Shown piece by piece: positions 35,201 through 43,880 of a stretch of 64,000 nt of DNA. Source of the stretch: Terrihabitans soli (GTDB taxonomy: Bacteria > Pseudomonadota > Alphaproteobacteria > Rhizobiales > Methylopilaceae); NCBI RefSeq assembly GCF_014191545.1, contig NZ_AP023361.1:2880501-2944500 (forward strand), given 5' to 3'. A model generated the notes under the pieces. It saw nothing but the letters and a program-made list of their open reading frames with translations. It was not told where the DNA came from and ran no database searches. Every line of letters starts with the position of its first letter. Position 1 is the stretch's first letter. The translations under genes and the position numbers were made by a program.

Positions 35201-38014
35201 CTGGGTGGTGAGGTTTGCGGCGAGCTGGTTGACGTTGTCGGTCAAATCGCGCCAGAGGCCCGCGGCGCCGGGCACGCGTGCCTGACCGCCGAGCTTGCCT
35301 TCGATACCGACTTCGCGCGCGACGTTCGTCACCTGATCGGCGAAGGTCGCGAGCGTCTGGATCATGCCGTTGATCGTATCGGCGAGCGAAGCGATTTCGC
35401 CCTTGGCGTCGACGGCGAGTTTGCGGTTCAGATTGCCCTGCGCCACCGCGGTCACGACGTCCGCGATACCACGCACCTGACCGGTCAGATTGGCGGCCAT
35501 CATGTTGACGTTGTCGGTCAGATCCTTCCAGGTGCCGGCGACGCCGGGCACGCCGGCCTGACCGCCGAGCTTACCTTCGGTGCCGACTTCGCGCGCGACG
35601 CGTGTCACTTCCGACGCAAACGCGTTGAGCTGGTCCACCATGGTGTTGACGGTGTTTTTCAGCTCGAGAATTTCGCCCTTCACGTCGACGGTGATCTTCT
35701 TGGAAAGGTCGCCTTTGGCGACGGCGGTGGTCACGTCGGCGATGTTACGCACCTGACCGGTCAGGTTGGCGGCCATGCCGTTGACGTTGTCGGTCAAGTC
35801 CTTCCACGTGCCGGCGACGCCGCGCACATTGGCCTGACCGCCGAGCTTGCCTTCGGTACCGACTTCGCGCGCGACGCGCGTCACTTCAGACGCGAACGCG
35901 TTGAGCTGGTCCACCATGGTGTTGACGGTGTTTTTCAGCTCGAGAATTTCGCCGCGCACGTCGACGGTGATTTTCTTCGAGAGGTCGCCCGTGGCGACGG
36001 CGGTCGTGACTTCGGCGATGTTACGCACCTGGCCGGTCAGGTTGGCGGCCATGAAGTTGACGTTGTCGGTGAGATCTTTCCACGTGCCGCCGACGCCTTT
36101 CACCTGCGCCTGGCCGCCGAGCTTGCCTTCGGTGCCGACTTCGCGGGCAACGCGCGAGACTTCCGAGGCGAAGGAGTTGAGCTGGTCCACCATGGTGTTG
36201 ATGGTGTTTTTCAGCTCGAGAATTTCACCCTTCACGTCGACGGTGATCTTTTTCGACAGATCGCCCGTGGCGACCGCGGTCGTGACTTCGGCGATGTTAC
36301 GCACCTGACCGGTCAAGTTCGCGGCCATGCCGTTGACGTTGTCGGTCAAGTCCTTCCAGGTGCCGGCGACACCGCGCACATTGGCTTGGCCGCCGAGCTT
36401 GCCTTCGGTACCGACTTCACGCGCGACGCGCGTCACTTCCGAGGCGAAGGCGTTGAGCTGGTCCACCATGGTGTTGACGGTGTTTTTCAGCTCGAGAATT
36501 TCGCCTTTCACGTCGACGGTGATCTTTTTCGACAAGTCGCCATTCGCCACGGCGGTGGTCACATCGGCGATGTTACGCACCTGACCCGTCAAGTTCGCGG
36601 CCATGCCGTTGACGTTGTCGGTCAAGTCTTTCCAGGTTCCGGCGACGCCTTCGACCTTGGCCTGGCCGCCGAGCTTGCCTTCAGTGCCGACTTCGCGCGC
36701 GACGCGCGTCACTTCCGAAGCAAAGCCGTTGAGCTGGTCCACCATGGTGTTGATGGTGGATTTGAGTTCGAGAATTTCGCCCTTCACGTCGACGGTGATC
36801 TTTTTTGACAGATCGCCCGTGGCGACCGCGGTCGTCACTTCGGCGATGTTACGCACCTGGCCGGTCAAGTTCGCGGCCATGCCGTTGACGTTGTCGGTCA
36901 AGTCCTTCCATGTGCCGGCAACGCCTTCGACCTTGGCCTGACCGCCGAGCTTGCCTTCGGTACCGACTTCGCGCGCAACGCGCGAGACTTCCGAGGCGAA
37001 AGAGTTGAGCTGGTCCACCATGGTGTTGATGGTATTTTTCAGCTCGAGGATTTCACCCTTCACGTCGACGGTGATTTTCTTGGAAAGGTCGCCGTTCGCA
37101 ACGGCCGTCGTGACGTCGGCGATGTTACGCACCTGGCCGGTCAGGTTGGCGGCCATGCCGTTGACGTTGTCGGTGAGGTCCTTCCAGGTGCCGGCAACAC
37201 CCTTCACCTGCGCCTGGCCGCCGAGCTTGCCCTCGGTGCCGACTTCGCGCGCGACGCGCGACACTTCCGAGGCGAAGCCGTTGAGCTGGTCCACCATGGT
37301 GTTGATTGTGGATTTGAGTTCGAGAATTTCGCCGCGCACGTCGACGGTGATCTTTTTCGACAAGTCGCCGTTGGCGACGGCGGTCGTCACTTCGGCGATG
37401 TTACGCACCTGGCCGGTCAAGTTCGCGGCCATGGCGTTGACGTTGTCGGTCAAGTCCTTCCAGGTGCCGGCGACGCCCTTCACTTTCGCCTGACCGCCGA
37501 GCTTGCCTTCCGTGCCGACTTCGCGCGCAACGCGCGTCACTTCCGAGGCGAACGAGCCGAGCTGGCCCACCATGGTGTTCACGACTTTGCCGATGCGCAG
37601 GAATTCGCCGCGCAGTTCGCGTCCGTCGATTTCGAGATGCATGGTCTGCGAGAGGTCGCCGCGGGCCACCGCGCCGATGACGCGCGCGACTTCGGCGGTC
37701 GGCTGCAGCGCATCGCCGATCAGCGTATTGACGGTATCGATATTGGAGGCCCAGGAGCCCAGCGCATCCGGCAGGCGCGCGCGATGACCGATCTTGCCTT
37801 CTTTGCCGACCATATCGCCGAGCCGCTCAAGCTCCTTCGTCGTGCGCTCGTTGAGATCGACCACCTCGTTGAAGGCTTCGGCAATCTCGCCGTCGATGCC
37901 CGTCAGATCGTCGGGAAGGCGGACCGAGAAATCGCCCTTTCGAAAGGCGCGTAGCGCGGCCAGAAGCTGGCGAGATGTGTCCTTGGAGGCTTTGGCTGCG
38001 ACTGTTGCAGGCAT
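32225..38014 (-). CDS. Giant cytoplasmic poly-HAMP hybrid histidine kinase
   Basis: Protein of 1929 residues, no membrane helix. About 100-985 is a chain of HAMP-type helices built from 92-residue units; units 1-8 (residues 178-913) are nearly identical, each with [32 protein letters not shown] and [12 protein letters not shown], and a ninth is divergent. Then GAF (about 995-1145), a long coiled coil, HisKA H1261 ([11 protein letters not shown]), HATPase ([13 protein letters not shown]) and three receivers. The first and third are intact ([22 protein letters not shown]), and the middle one is degenerate. It resembles fungal Nik1-type kinases and may sense osmotic or other stress. An EcfG-type promoter lies upstream. 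Confidence 0.93.
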   Translation of the reverse strand: MPATVAAKASKDTSRQLLAALRAFRKGDFSVRLPDDLTGIDGEIAEAFNEVVDLNERTTKELERLGDMVGKEGKIGHRARLPDALGSWASNIDTVNTLIGDALQPTAEVARVIGAVARGDLSQTMHLEIDGRELRGEFLRIGKVVNTMVGQLGSFASEVTRVAREVGTEGKLGGQAKVKGVAGTWKDLTDNVNAMAANLTGQVRNIAEVTTAVANGDLSKKITVDVRGEILELKSTINTMVDQLNGFASEVSRVAREVGTEGKLGGQAQVKGVAGTWKDLTDNVNGMAANLTGQVRNIADVTTAVANGDLSKKITVDVKGEILELKNTINTMVDQLNSFASEVSRVAREVGTEGKLGGQAKVEGVAGTWKDLTDNVNGMAANLTGQVRNIAEVTTAVATGDLSKKITVDVKGEILELKSTINTMVDQLNGFASEVTRVAREVGTEGKLGGQAKVEGVAGTWKDLTDNVNGMAANLTGQVRNIADVTTAVANGDLSKKITVDVKGEILELKNTVNTMVDQLNAFASEVTRVAREVGTEGKLGGQANVRGVAGTWKDLTDNVNGMAANLTGQVRNIAEVTTAVATGDLSKKITVDVKGEILELKNTINTMVDQLNSFASEVSRVAREVGTEGKLGGQAQVKGVGGTWKDLTDNVNFMAANLTGQVRNIAEVTTAVATGDLSKKITVDVRGEILELKNTVNTMVDQLNAFASEVTRVAREVGTEGKLGGQANVRGVAGTWKDLTDNVNGMAANLTGQVRNIADVTTAVAKGDLSKKITVDVKGEILELKNTVNTMVDQLNAFASEVTRVAREVGTEGKLGGQAGVPGVAGTWKDLTDNVNMMAANLTGQVRGIADVVTAVAQGNLNRKLAVDAKGEIASLADTINGMIQTLATFADQVTNVAREVGIEGKLGGQARVPGAAGLWRDLTDNVNQLAANLTTQVRAIAEVSTAVTKGDLTRSITVEASGEVAALKDNINEMIRNLKDQTLKNTEQDWLKTNLARFSRMLQGERDLATVSNMVLSELAPLVNAQHGVFYVNETDDNGSTLKLAASYASSQTTPPPGYFKIGEGLIGQCAAEKEKIFLREVPPDYVKISSGLGEAAPLNVIALPALFEGEVNAVIELASFSEFSEAHRSFLDQLMESIGIVLNTIAANMRTEGLLEQSQLLTAELQSQQGELTKTNDRLEQQATTLRRSEELLRSQQDELQNTNAELEEKAQLLSLQNKAVEAKNREVEQAKMELEEKAEQLALTSKYKSEFLANMSHELRTPLNSLLILSKLLADNGQGNLSDKQVEFARTINHAGTDLLGLINDILDLSKIESGTVTLDVGETTFGSLREDMDRTFAQIAQNKKLDFSIEVDAGLPRSIYTDDKRLQQIIKNLLSNAFKFTEQGHVRLKIQKAISGWTAGHFSSAMEVVSFTVEDTGIGIAREKQRLIFEAFQQADGTTSRKYGGTGLGLSISREITRLLGGELTVMSNPGHGSTFTLYLPLNFAPPVQAKTVALRGTTGGIQLPDTSSERIPDDRDQINRGDPVVLIVEDDPRFAAILLNMAREAGFKGLVTAEGASVVPLARRYRPDAITLDIGLPDMDGFALLDLLKRNPDTRHIPIHVISGIDDTALSLNIGAYGVSGKPVERETILATLDRVKEFSKRPKRLLAIEPADRKGGLAAILGDGDVETVSVSKPKDITRALSRGEFDCIILDLADAEDAPKPDIVEALRASETPVIGYVKDAKTSILQGLGRLDRLRVVQTEAQLQDDAALFLHRTLESMTDEGRAAVQQLRRSDPQLMGRKVVVIDDDIRNIFSLTSALEEHGMELHYAESGRSGIELLQRIPDADVALVDIMMPGMDGYETIREIRAMPNFVSMPIVAVTAKAMKGDRQKCIEAGASDYVAKPVDMEQLVSVLRVWLQRADQIGAPKSDGKILAFPNLAS
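35276..37483 (-). repeat. Eight tandem 276-bp coding repeats (92-residue HAMP-pair units)
   Basis: Eight in-frame units without gaps encode the HAMP pairs of the giant kinase, with a diverged ninth after 35275. Units differ at few positions, such as N or T before GDLS, S or N in ELK(S/N)T, and V/I in NT(V/I)NTMVDQ. Conservation at DNA level is very high, implying recent duplication or gene conversion. Confidence 0.95.
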
Positions 38015-38087
38015 GGCACGGTCCTTATGCGCTCAACGTGAAAGCGGAGCGCGGAAAAGCGCGAGAGACAGGTCGTGGCATGCGGAA

Positions 38088-38103
38088 GCCTCCGGCCGGA
38101 GGC
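38088..38103. repeat. 16-bp perfect palindrome in kinase leader
   Basis: GCCTCCGGCCGGAGGC, 74 bp upstream of the giant kinase start and downstream of the proposed EcfG start site. It would form a hairpin in the leader mRNA or a protein site. Function unknown. Confidence 0.45.
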
Positions 38104-38176
38104 CGGATGCGTGAAAAAACTTCTGTGCGGAGTCCTGCTTCAGGACGCGCCCCCGGACGTCATGCCAACTCTGCTA

Positions 38177-38201
38177 AACGCAAGACTTGGGACCGGGTTC
38201 C
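38177..38201 (-). promoter_or_regulatory. EcfG (general stress sigma) type promoter of the giant kinase
   Basis: On the minus strand GGAAC (38201-38197), 16 bases, then CGTT (38180-38177). This matches the alphaproteobacterial EcfG consensus GGAAC-N16/17-CGTT exactly. It would give a ~155-base leader before the kinase start at 38014. Confidence 0.62.
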
Positions 38202-38284
38202 GCATACGGGGCAAAAAATGCAACCCGAATACAGGCGGGAGGCGATTGATTTATGTAGGGTTTACAGAGGCTTAAACGTTAGCC

Positions 38285-38980
38285 TTAGGTGAGAAGCGCC
38301 AAAATCCACGGCACCGAGAAGGCATAAAGCAGACCCGTCACGATCATGCCGACCGTGGCATAGGCGGCGGACAGCGGACTGATTTCCAGAGCCCGCACGA
38401 CACCGAAAGTATGGCAGGTGATGCCGAGCATCAGGCCGACGCGGCGTTCGTCGGTGACGCCGATCCACGACAGCAATTTTTCACTGATGACAATGCCGAT
38501 CATGCCGGTGACGAAGACGCTCAGCATGGCGATCTCCACCGAGATACCATTGGCGGCGGCGATGACTGCGGCCATCGGATTGGTGACGCTGCGGATGCCG
38601 ATCGCCGCGATCGCCTCCGCGGGCAGCCCAAACGCGTAAGCGATCAAAAGGCTCGTCCCGCCGATGGCGATGCCCGCAAGCGCGGTCACTGCGAAGATGC
38701 CGAGAAGATCACGGATGAGACGCCGCGCATTGTCGATAAGCGGCAACGCAAAGGCCGTGATGCCGAGCATCAGGCCTTCGATGAGGATGGCGTTCTCCTC
38801 AAGATAGGTCCCGGCAAAAGGATGGCCGAAAAGATTGAGGGCCAGCAGCATCGCAACCGCCGCGAAGGTCGCGACGACGACGGGATGCAGCAGCGGCGAT
38901 TCATGCGCCGCGCGGTTGACGAAGACGCCGAGGAGATAGGCTGTGACGCTGAGCGCCAATGCCGCCAGCATTAAACTCAT
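38285..38980 (-). CDS. lrgB: LrgB/CidB-family membrane protein
   Basis: Protein of 231 residues, about seven hydrophobic helices, with the family's SVTNPMAAVIAA and GITCHTFGVVRALE motifs (usual form S.T.P.A and G...H..G...A). LrgAB-like pairs are linked to murein hydrolase control and, in several organisms, to transport of small carboxylates such as pyruvate or glycolate. It overlaps lrgA by four bases. The next genes to the right concern 2-hydroxyacids, so a carboxylate exporter role is worth considering. Confidence 0.9.
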   Translation of the reverse strand: MSLMLAALALSVTAYLLGVFVNRAAHESPLLHPVVVATFAAVAMLLALNLFGHPFAGTYLEENAILIEGLMLGITAFALPLIDNARRLIRDLLGIFAVTALAGIAIGGTSLLIAYAFGLPAEAIAAIGIRSVTNPMAAVIAAANGISVEIAMLSVFVTGMIGIVISEKLLSWIGVTDERRVGLMLGITCHTFGVVRALEISPLSAAYATVGMIVTGLLYAFSVPWILALLT

Positions 38981-39330
38981 TGATCGTCTCCGCCGAGCGC
39001 AAATTTTGCGGCAAGCCCGGCCGCGAGAATGCCGATCACGGTCGAGACGGCGACTGCCAGAATGATGATCCAGGTCTCGGCCGTCGTGAAATCGAGCGTC
39101 AGCACCATGCGCACCAGAAGCGGCACGAGAAAGAGCGGCACCAGCGTCAGCATGACCATCGCACCCGGCCGGATCAGCTCCTGCAGGCGCGGCACCACGA
39201 TCATGGCGAGAAGACAGATCACGAGCCCCATCACAGCGCCGGGAATGCCGATCTCAAACCGTTCCGCGAGAGTGGCGCCGGCGAGATAGAGGAGCGTGAG
39301 GAGCAGAAGACCGCGCAGCTGATCGATCAT
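38977..39330 (-). CDS. lrgA: LrgA/CidA-family holin-like membrane protein
   Basis: Protein of 117 residues with four hydrophobic helices (LRGLLLLTLLYLAGATLAERF, GAVMGLVICLLAMIVV, MVMLTLVPLFLVPLLVRM, TWIIILAVAVSTVIGILAA). The LGIPGAVMG-like motif is IPGAVMGLV. Coupled to lrgB by a 4-bp overlap. The 84-bp gap to the divergent dehydrogenase gene must hold promoters for both. Confidence 0.9.
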   Translation of the reverse strand: MIDQLRGLLLLTLLYLAGATLAERFEIGIPGAVMGLVICLLAMIVVPRLQELIRPGAMVMLTLVPLFLVPLLVRMVLTLDFTTAETWIIILAVAVSTVIGILAAGLAAKFALGGDDQ

Positions 39331-39414
39331 GATGTCACGCGCGGCCCCGACGGATGGCTAGTGCAAAGAGGCGCGATCGCCCGGTAGGATCGGCTGAGGG
39401 AAGGAAACTCAAAA

Positions 39415-40371
39415 ATGGCAAAGCCCGATATCCTGATGCTTACTCCGATGCGGCCGCTGGTCGAAAAGACCCTCGCGCAGCACGTCACTTTGCACCGATT
39501 CTGGGATGCACCGGACAAAGAAAAGCTGCTGAGCGATGTCGGCCCACGCATTACGGGTATCGTTTCCTTTGTTGCATCCTGTCCGCGCAGTCTGATCGAG
39601 AAACTGCCGAAGCTTGAGATCATCGCGACTTCGGCTGTCGGCTATGACGGCATCGATGTTAAAGCTGCCGCCGAACGCGGGATCGTCGTGACGAACACGC
39701 CCGACGTCCTGACCGACGAAGTCGCCGACCTTACTTTGGGTCTTCTTCTGGCGACGGTGCGCGAAATTCCGCGCGCCGAGAAATATCTGCGCGACGGACA
39801 ATGGCCGAAAGGACCTTATCATCTCACCGCTACTTTGCGCGGACGCAAAGCCGGCATCATCGGCCTCGGCCGCATCGGCAAGGCCATCGCCGAGCGGCTC
39901 GAAGGCTTCGGCACGCAGATTTCCTATCACGGGCGGCGCAAGCAGGCGGATGTCGCCTATCCTTATTTTCCCTCCGTGGCGGAACTTGCAAAAGCCGTCG
40001 ACGTCCTGATCGCCATCATGCCCGGCGGCGCGGATACGAAACATCTGATCGGTGCTGCCGAATTCGAAGCGCTCGGACCGAACGGCATATTCATCAATGT
40101 CGCGCGCGGCTCGGTCGTCGATGAGACGGCGCTGATTGCGGCGCTGAAATCCGGAAAGATTCTTGCCGCGGGTCTCGACGTGTTCGAGAACGAGCCGAAT
40201 GTTCCGGCCGAGCTTATCGCGCTGCCGAACACCGTGCTGCTGCCGCATGTCGCCTCGGCATCTGTATATACGCGCGATGAGATGGCGCAGCTTGCCGTCG
40301 ACAATCTTCTCGCCTGGCTTGCCGGCAAGCCGCCGCTGACGCCCGTGCCGGAAACGCCCTCTCCGCGATAG
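39415..40371 (+). CDS. D-2-hydroxyacid dehydrogenase (glyoxylate/hydroxypyruvate reductase type)
   Basis: Protein of 318 residues with AGGAA upstream of the ATG. NAD(P)-binding motif GLGRIGKA and the catalytic triad of the family are visible: arginine in INVARGSVVDE, glutamate in DVFENEP and histidine in LLPHVASAS. Such enzymes reduce glyoxylate or hydroxypyruvate in the cytoplasm. It is convergent, with a 9-bp gap, to a TRAP transporter operon and near glycolate oxidase genes, which fits glyoxylate metabolism. Substrate not provable from sequence. Confidence 0.87.
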   Translation: MAKPDILMLTPMRPLVEKTLAQHVTLHRFWDAPDKEKLLSDVGPRITGIVSFVASCPRSLIEKLPKLEIIATSAVGYDGIDVKAAAERGIVVTNTPDVLTDEVADLTLGLLLATVREIPRAEKYLRDGQWPKGPYHLTATLRGRKAGIIGLGRIGKAIAERLEGFGTQISYHGRRKQADVAYPYFPSVAELAKAVDVLIAIMPGGADTKHLIGAAEFEALGPNGIFINVARGSVVDETALIAALKSGKILAAGLDVFENEPNVPAELIALPNTVLLPHVASASVYTRDEMAQLAVDNLLAWLAGKPPLTPVPETPSPR

Positions 40372-40380
40372 AAGCACCCG

Positions 40381-41712
40381 CTAGCCGTACCAGTATTTCG
40401 GCAGCCACAGCGCCATTTCCGGCCAGATATACAGCGCGACCATGAACATGATCACGATGGCGATGAAGGGATAAACACCTTTGAAGATGTCGTTGATGTT
40501 CACTTCCGGCGGCGCCACGCCCTTCAGATAGAAGGGTGCCATGGCGACCGGCGGCGACAAGAACGAGGTCTGCAGGTTCAGGGCGACAAGCACGCCGAAG
40601 AACAGCGGATCGATGCCGAAATGGTCGAGCAGCGGCAGGAAGATCGGCAGGAAGATGATGATGATCTCCGTCCATTCCAGCGGCCAGCCGAGCAGGAAGA
40701 TGATCACCTGCGCCATGATGAGGAAGCCCCAGGGCGGCAGATCGAGACCGACGACGAACTGCTCGACATAGGCCTGGCCGCCGAGATAGGCGAAAACGGC
40801 GGAGAAAATGGCGGAGCCGACGAACAGCCAGCACACCATGGCCGTGGTGCGCGCCGTCAGATACACGGCCTCTTTCAGTTTCTCGAAGGTCAGCGCGCGA
40901 TACATCAATGCAAGAACGAGCGCGCCGACCGCGCCGATGGCGGCGGATTCCGTTGCGGTCGCAACGCCCGCAAAAATCACCCAGAGAACAAGAACGGTGA
41001 GCACCGTCAGCGGCAGGAAGGAGACGAGAAGCTCCCAGGCGATGGTGCTCATCGGCACATCGCGTTCTTCCTTCGGCAGGCGCGGCGCTTTTTCCGGCCA
41101 GATGATGCCGACCGCAACGATGTAGACGATGTAGGCCGCCGTCAGGCCGAAGCCCGGAATGAAGGCCGCGGCGTAAAGCTTGACCGGCGAGACGCCAGCC
41201 GTCGCGGCATAGAGAATGAGCATGACGCTCGGCGGAATAAGAATGCCGAGCGTGCCGCCGGCGCAGATCGTGCCGGTCGCAAGCTTCACATCGTATTTGG
41301 CGCGCAGCATCGCCGGCAGCGCGAGAAGGCCCATCAAGGTCACGACCGCGCCGACAATGCCGGACGCGATGCCCCAGAGGCAGCAGACCAGCATCGAGAC
41401 GACAGCGAGCGAAGCCGGCACGCCGCCAACGGCAAGCTGAAGCGCTTTGAACATTCGATCGAGAATATTGGCCCGGTCGATGACATAGCCCATGAAAGTG
41501 AACAGCGGCACCGACAGAAGAACGTCATTCGTCATGACGGAGTAGGTGCGCTGCACCGCCAGCGGCAGAATGTGATCGCCCATTGCGAGATAGCCCGCAC
41601 CGACGCCGAGCGCCATCAGGGTGAACGCGATGGGGAAGCCCAGCATGATGCAGAAAATGAACGCGACCAGCATCAAGATGCCGAGTTCGGCGCCCTCCAG
41701 ACCGAACAACAT
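40381..41712 (-). CDS. dctM: TRAP transporter large permease (DctM)
   Basis: Protein of 443 residues with about twelve membrane helices. Family segments are LMALGVGAGYLAMGD, GVPASLAVVSMLVCCLWGIASG, PPSVMLILYA and a C-terminal FLSPPVAMAPFYLKGVAPPEV. It is the sodium-coupled channel subunit of a tripartite transporter. It overlaps dctQ by one base (TAATG). Confidence 0.93.
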   Translation of the reverse strand: MLFGLEGAELGILMLVAFIFCIMLGFPIAFTLMALGVGAGYLAMGDHILPLAVQRTYSVMTNDVLLSVPLFTFMGYVIDRANILDRMFKALQLAVGGVPASLAVVSMLVCCLWGIASGIVGAVVTLMGLLALPAMLRAKYDVKLATGTICAGGTLGILIPPSVMLILYAATAGVSPVKLYAAAFIPGFGLTAAYIVYIVAVGIIWPEKAPRLPKEERDVPMSTIAWELLVSFLPLTVLTVLVLWVIFAGVATATESAAIGAVGALVLALMYRALTFEKLKEAVYLTARTTAMVCWLFVGSAIFSAVFAYLGGQAYVEQFVVGLDLPPWGFLIMAQVIIFLLGWPLEWTEIIIIFLPIFLPLLDHFGIDPLFFGVLVALNLQTSFLSPPVAMAPFYLKGVAPPEVNINDIFKGVYPFIAIVIMFMVALYIWPEMALWLPKYWYG

Positions 41713-42323
41713 TACGCGATACCCTTCTTTTCGAGGTCTTTAAGCGTTTCGTCGATGCCCTTCTCCTGGACCTCGGCGAGAATCTCGTCCTCGAGTTCAC
41801 GCACGTCCTGTATGCGGGCAGGCCAGCGTCCGGTTTGCAGGCAGATCATGCAGCGGATCACTTCCGAAATCCCCTGGAAGAACATCATGACGCCGGTGAT
41901 GGGGATCAGGAATTTAAAGGGCCATACATAAAGGCCGTCCGGCGAGAACGACGAGGTTTCGTTCAGCATCCAGGAGAGTTTCGCAAAGTCCCAGCCGGCC
42001 CAGACAAGCGCGAGAATGCCGGGGAAGAAAAACAGGATGTAGAGAACGAGATCGAATTTCGCTTGCTTGGTGTCGGGCCAATAGCGGTAGAGGAAATCGC
42101 CGCGGACATGGCTACCGCGCGACAGAGCGTAAGCGCCTGCCAGCATGAACAGCGTGCCATAGAGCATGTAGGACGCGTCGAACCCCCAGCGGGATGGCGC
42201 GTTCATCACATAGCGCTGGATGACTTCATAGGTGACAACGCCGGTAAGGCCGACAATGCACCAGGCGAAAATCTGACCGATCACCGTATTGACGCGATCA
42301 ATCAGCAGCGAAAACGAAAGCAT
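41712..42323 (-). CDS. dctQ: TRAP transporter small permease (DctQ)
   Basis: Protein of 203 residues with four membrane helices and the DctQ pattern (WGFDASYMLYGTLFMLAGAYALSRGSHVRGDFLY). The cytoplasmic tail after residue 165 is long and charged (ELEDEILAEVQEKGIDETLKD). It follows dctP across a 66-bp gap containing a strong hairpin. Confidence 0.92.
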   Translation of the reverse strand: MLSFSLLIDRVNTVIGQIFAWCIVGLTGVVTYEVIQRYVMNAPSRWGFDASYMLYGTLFMLAGAYALSRGSHVRGDFLYRYWPDTKQAKFDLVLYILFFFPGILALVWAGWDFAKLSWMLNETSSFSPDGLYVWPFKFLIPITGVMMFFQGISEVIRCMICLQTGRWPARIQDVRELEDEILAEVQEKGIDETLKDLEKKGIA

Positions 42324-42350
42324 AGAGAACTCTGCGACGGACGGGAAAAG

Positions 42351-42380
42351 GCGCCGGCCGCTTTGAACAGCGGCCGGCGC
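42351..42380 (-). terminator. Strong hairpin between dctP and dctQ
   Basis: Perfect 12-bp stem GCGCCGGCCGCT / AGCGGCCGGCGC with a 6-base loop, beginning nine bases after the dctP stop and followed on the minus strand by CTTTTCCC. Likely a partial terminator that lets dctP mRNA exceed dctQM mRNA. Confidence 0.68.
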
Positions 42381-42389
42381 GGCTTTGTT

Positions 42390-43529
42390 TTAGGCCTTGA
42401 AGAAGTGGTCGTAGGCCATCTGCTGATCGACCTCGATCTCGAACTGCAGACCGACAACGCGCTTCGCCCAGGCTTTCTGGCTGTCGATCACCTTCTTGAA
42501 GAAGGGATCGGCAGAGGCATTGGCGATGACCTTGTCCCATGCGGCAAGCTGCGCTTCGAGCACGGGCTTGGGCGTCTGGATCACCTTCACGCCTGCATCC
42601 TTGAGCGCCTGAAGATCCTTCGAATAGCGCTCCTGCTGCTTCCACGACATGTCGGCGGAAGCGGCTTCCGCAGATGTCTTGATCATGGCCTGCACTTCCT
42701 TCGGCAGGCCGTCATATTTCGTCTTGTTGAACAGGATTTCGAAGGCTTCCAGCGCCTGATGATAGGACTGGACCATGTAGGTCTTCGAGACGTCCGCAAA
42801 GCCGAGCACGCGGTCGGACGAGGGATTGTTGAATTCCGCACCGTCGATCAGGCCGCGATCGAGCGCCGGGACGATTTCGCCGCCGGGCAGGATCGTGACC
42901 GCCGTGCCGAGTTCCTTGTAGAGGTCGGCCGCAAGACCCACCGTGCGGTATTTGATGCCCTTGAGATCGTCGGGCGTCTTGATCTCGTTCTTGAACCAGC
43001 CGAGCGGCTGGGTCGGCATCGGTCCCGATTGGAAGCCGACGACATTGACCTTCATGATGTCCTGAAGGAGCTCGTTGTAGAGTGCGTTGCCGCCGCCATA
43101 ATGGAGCCAGCCGAGATATTGATTGGCGCGCCAGCCGAAAGGCGGCGCGGTGCCGAACAGCGAGAAGGCCTTGTTCTTGCCGTACCAATACGCGGACACG
43201 CCGTGGCCGCCATCGAGCACGCCCGTATTCACCGCATCGAGCACACCGAAAGCCGGCACGACGGCGCCTGCCTGCAGCAGCTCGATCTTGACCTTGCCTT
43301 CGCCGATCGCATTGACGCGATTGACGAAATCGGTCGCGTATTCGTGGAAGATGTCCTTGTTCGGCCAGGTCGACTGGAACTTCAGCGTAATCGCCGCCTG
43401 AGCGCGCGCCACATTGGGCGCCGCAAGGACCGCTCCGCCTACCGCAATGCCCGCCGCACCTGTCAGAAAGTCACGCCGTTTGACCTTGGTATCGGACGGG
43501 TCTCCGGCCTTAGCGATCTTGTCACTCAT
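42390..43529 (-). CDS. dctP: TRAP transporter substrate-binding protein (DctP/TakP-like), Tat-exported
   Basis: Protein of 379 residues from ATG 43529 with GAGAGG upstream; a longer frame to 43667 would cross a likely operator. A twin-arginine signal (KVKRRDFLTGAAGIAVGGAVLAAPNVARA) precedes the mature domain. The ligand-carboxylate arginine is in GIKYRTVG, and the GAEFNNPSSD segment resembles TakP-type proteins that bind 2-oxo or 2-hydroxy acids. With GlcDEF and LldD genes divergent to it, lactate, glycolate or a related acid is the likely ligand. Confidence 0.9.
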   Translation of the reverse strand: MSDKIAKAGDPSDTKVKRRDFLTGAAGIAVGGAVLAAPNVARAQAAITLKFQSTWPNKDIFHEYATDFVNRVNAIGEGKVKIELLQAGAVVPAFGVLDAVNTGVLDGGHGVSAYWYGKNKAFSLFGTAPPFGWRANQYLGWLHYGGGNALYNELLQDIMKVNVVGFQSGPMPTQPLGWFKNEIKTPDDLKGIKYRTVGLAADLYKELGTAVTILPGGEIVPALDRGLIDGAEFNNPSSDRVLGFADVSKTYMVQSYHQALEAFEILFNKTKYDGLPKEVQAMIKTSAEAASADMSWKQQERYSKDLQALKDAGVKVIQTPKPVLEAQLAAWDKVIANASADPFFKKVIDSQKAWAKRVVGLQFEIEVDQQMAYDHFFKA

Positions 43530-43880
43530 GACAATGCCTCTCGTTGGCAGACAACGCGGTATTCCCGCATCCTGCTGGGTCGTTTCCATTCCCGTGGCGC
43601 CGTTGGCGCTTTTTATTTCCGACCGCTTTGTGCGGCCTGACGATGAATTATGAATCCATCGCTGCACTTTAAACTAGTGCAACGTTAGAATTAGTCATGC
43701 TGAATCTGTGGGCACTCCAAAAGCATGGCTACCAGAGCTTCAAGCGCCGTTCGGCTGATCCATGCGGCTTTCTTGCCGGCAAGGCGGCCCGGGCCAGCCC
43801 GGACGGTCTGAAGTGCGGGCGAGCTTTATCGCCGCGCCAATTGTGTTATGCCCGCATAGGCGGGAACGCAGAATAAACCC
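43530..43880. other. Divergent 351-bp promoter region between dctP and glcD
   Basis: No gene supported. Besides the dyad at 43663-43681 I see a short hairpin CCCGC-ATAGG-CGGG near the glcD start. The region is GC-rich except about 43640-43730. Both the TRAP operon and the glc operon must start here, so a shared regulator is likely; its gene is not adjacent. Confidence 0.5.
43663..43681. promoter_or_regulatory. Dyad TGCACT-N7-AGTGCA, candidate operator
   Basis: Perfect 6-bp inverted repeat with a 7-base spacer, 134 bp upstream of dctP and about 200 bp upstream of glcD. The length and spacing suit a dimeric GntR/LysR-type regulator. Regulator unknown. Confidence 0.45.

Noticed and set aside
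34928-36808. 626-codon open frame antisense to the poly-HAMP kinase
   Set aside because: It mirrors the 276-bp coding repeats and exists only because codon bias keeps that frame open; it has no start context or recognisable fold.
35276-37483. Regular tandem repeats that might suggest a CRISPR or satellite
   Set aside because: Units are 276 bp, contiguous, in frame and encode HAMP pairs; there are no spacers.
38075-38275. 66-codon plus-strand frame in the kinase leader
   Set aside because: It lies over the EcfG-type promoter and palindrome and has no ribosome site or similarity I recognise.
43530-43667. 46-residue N-terminal extension of dctP
   Set aside because: It would place residues before the Tat signal and start inside the dyad; ATG 43529 has a good ribosome site.
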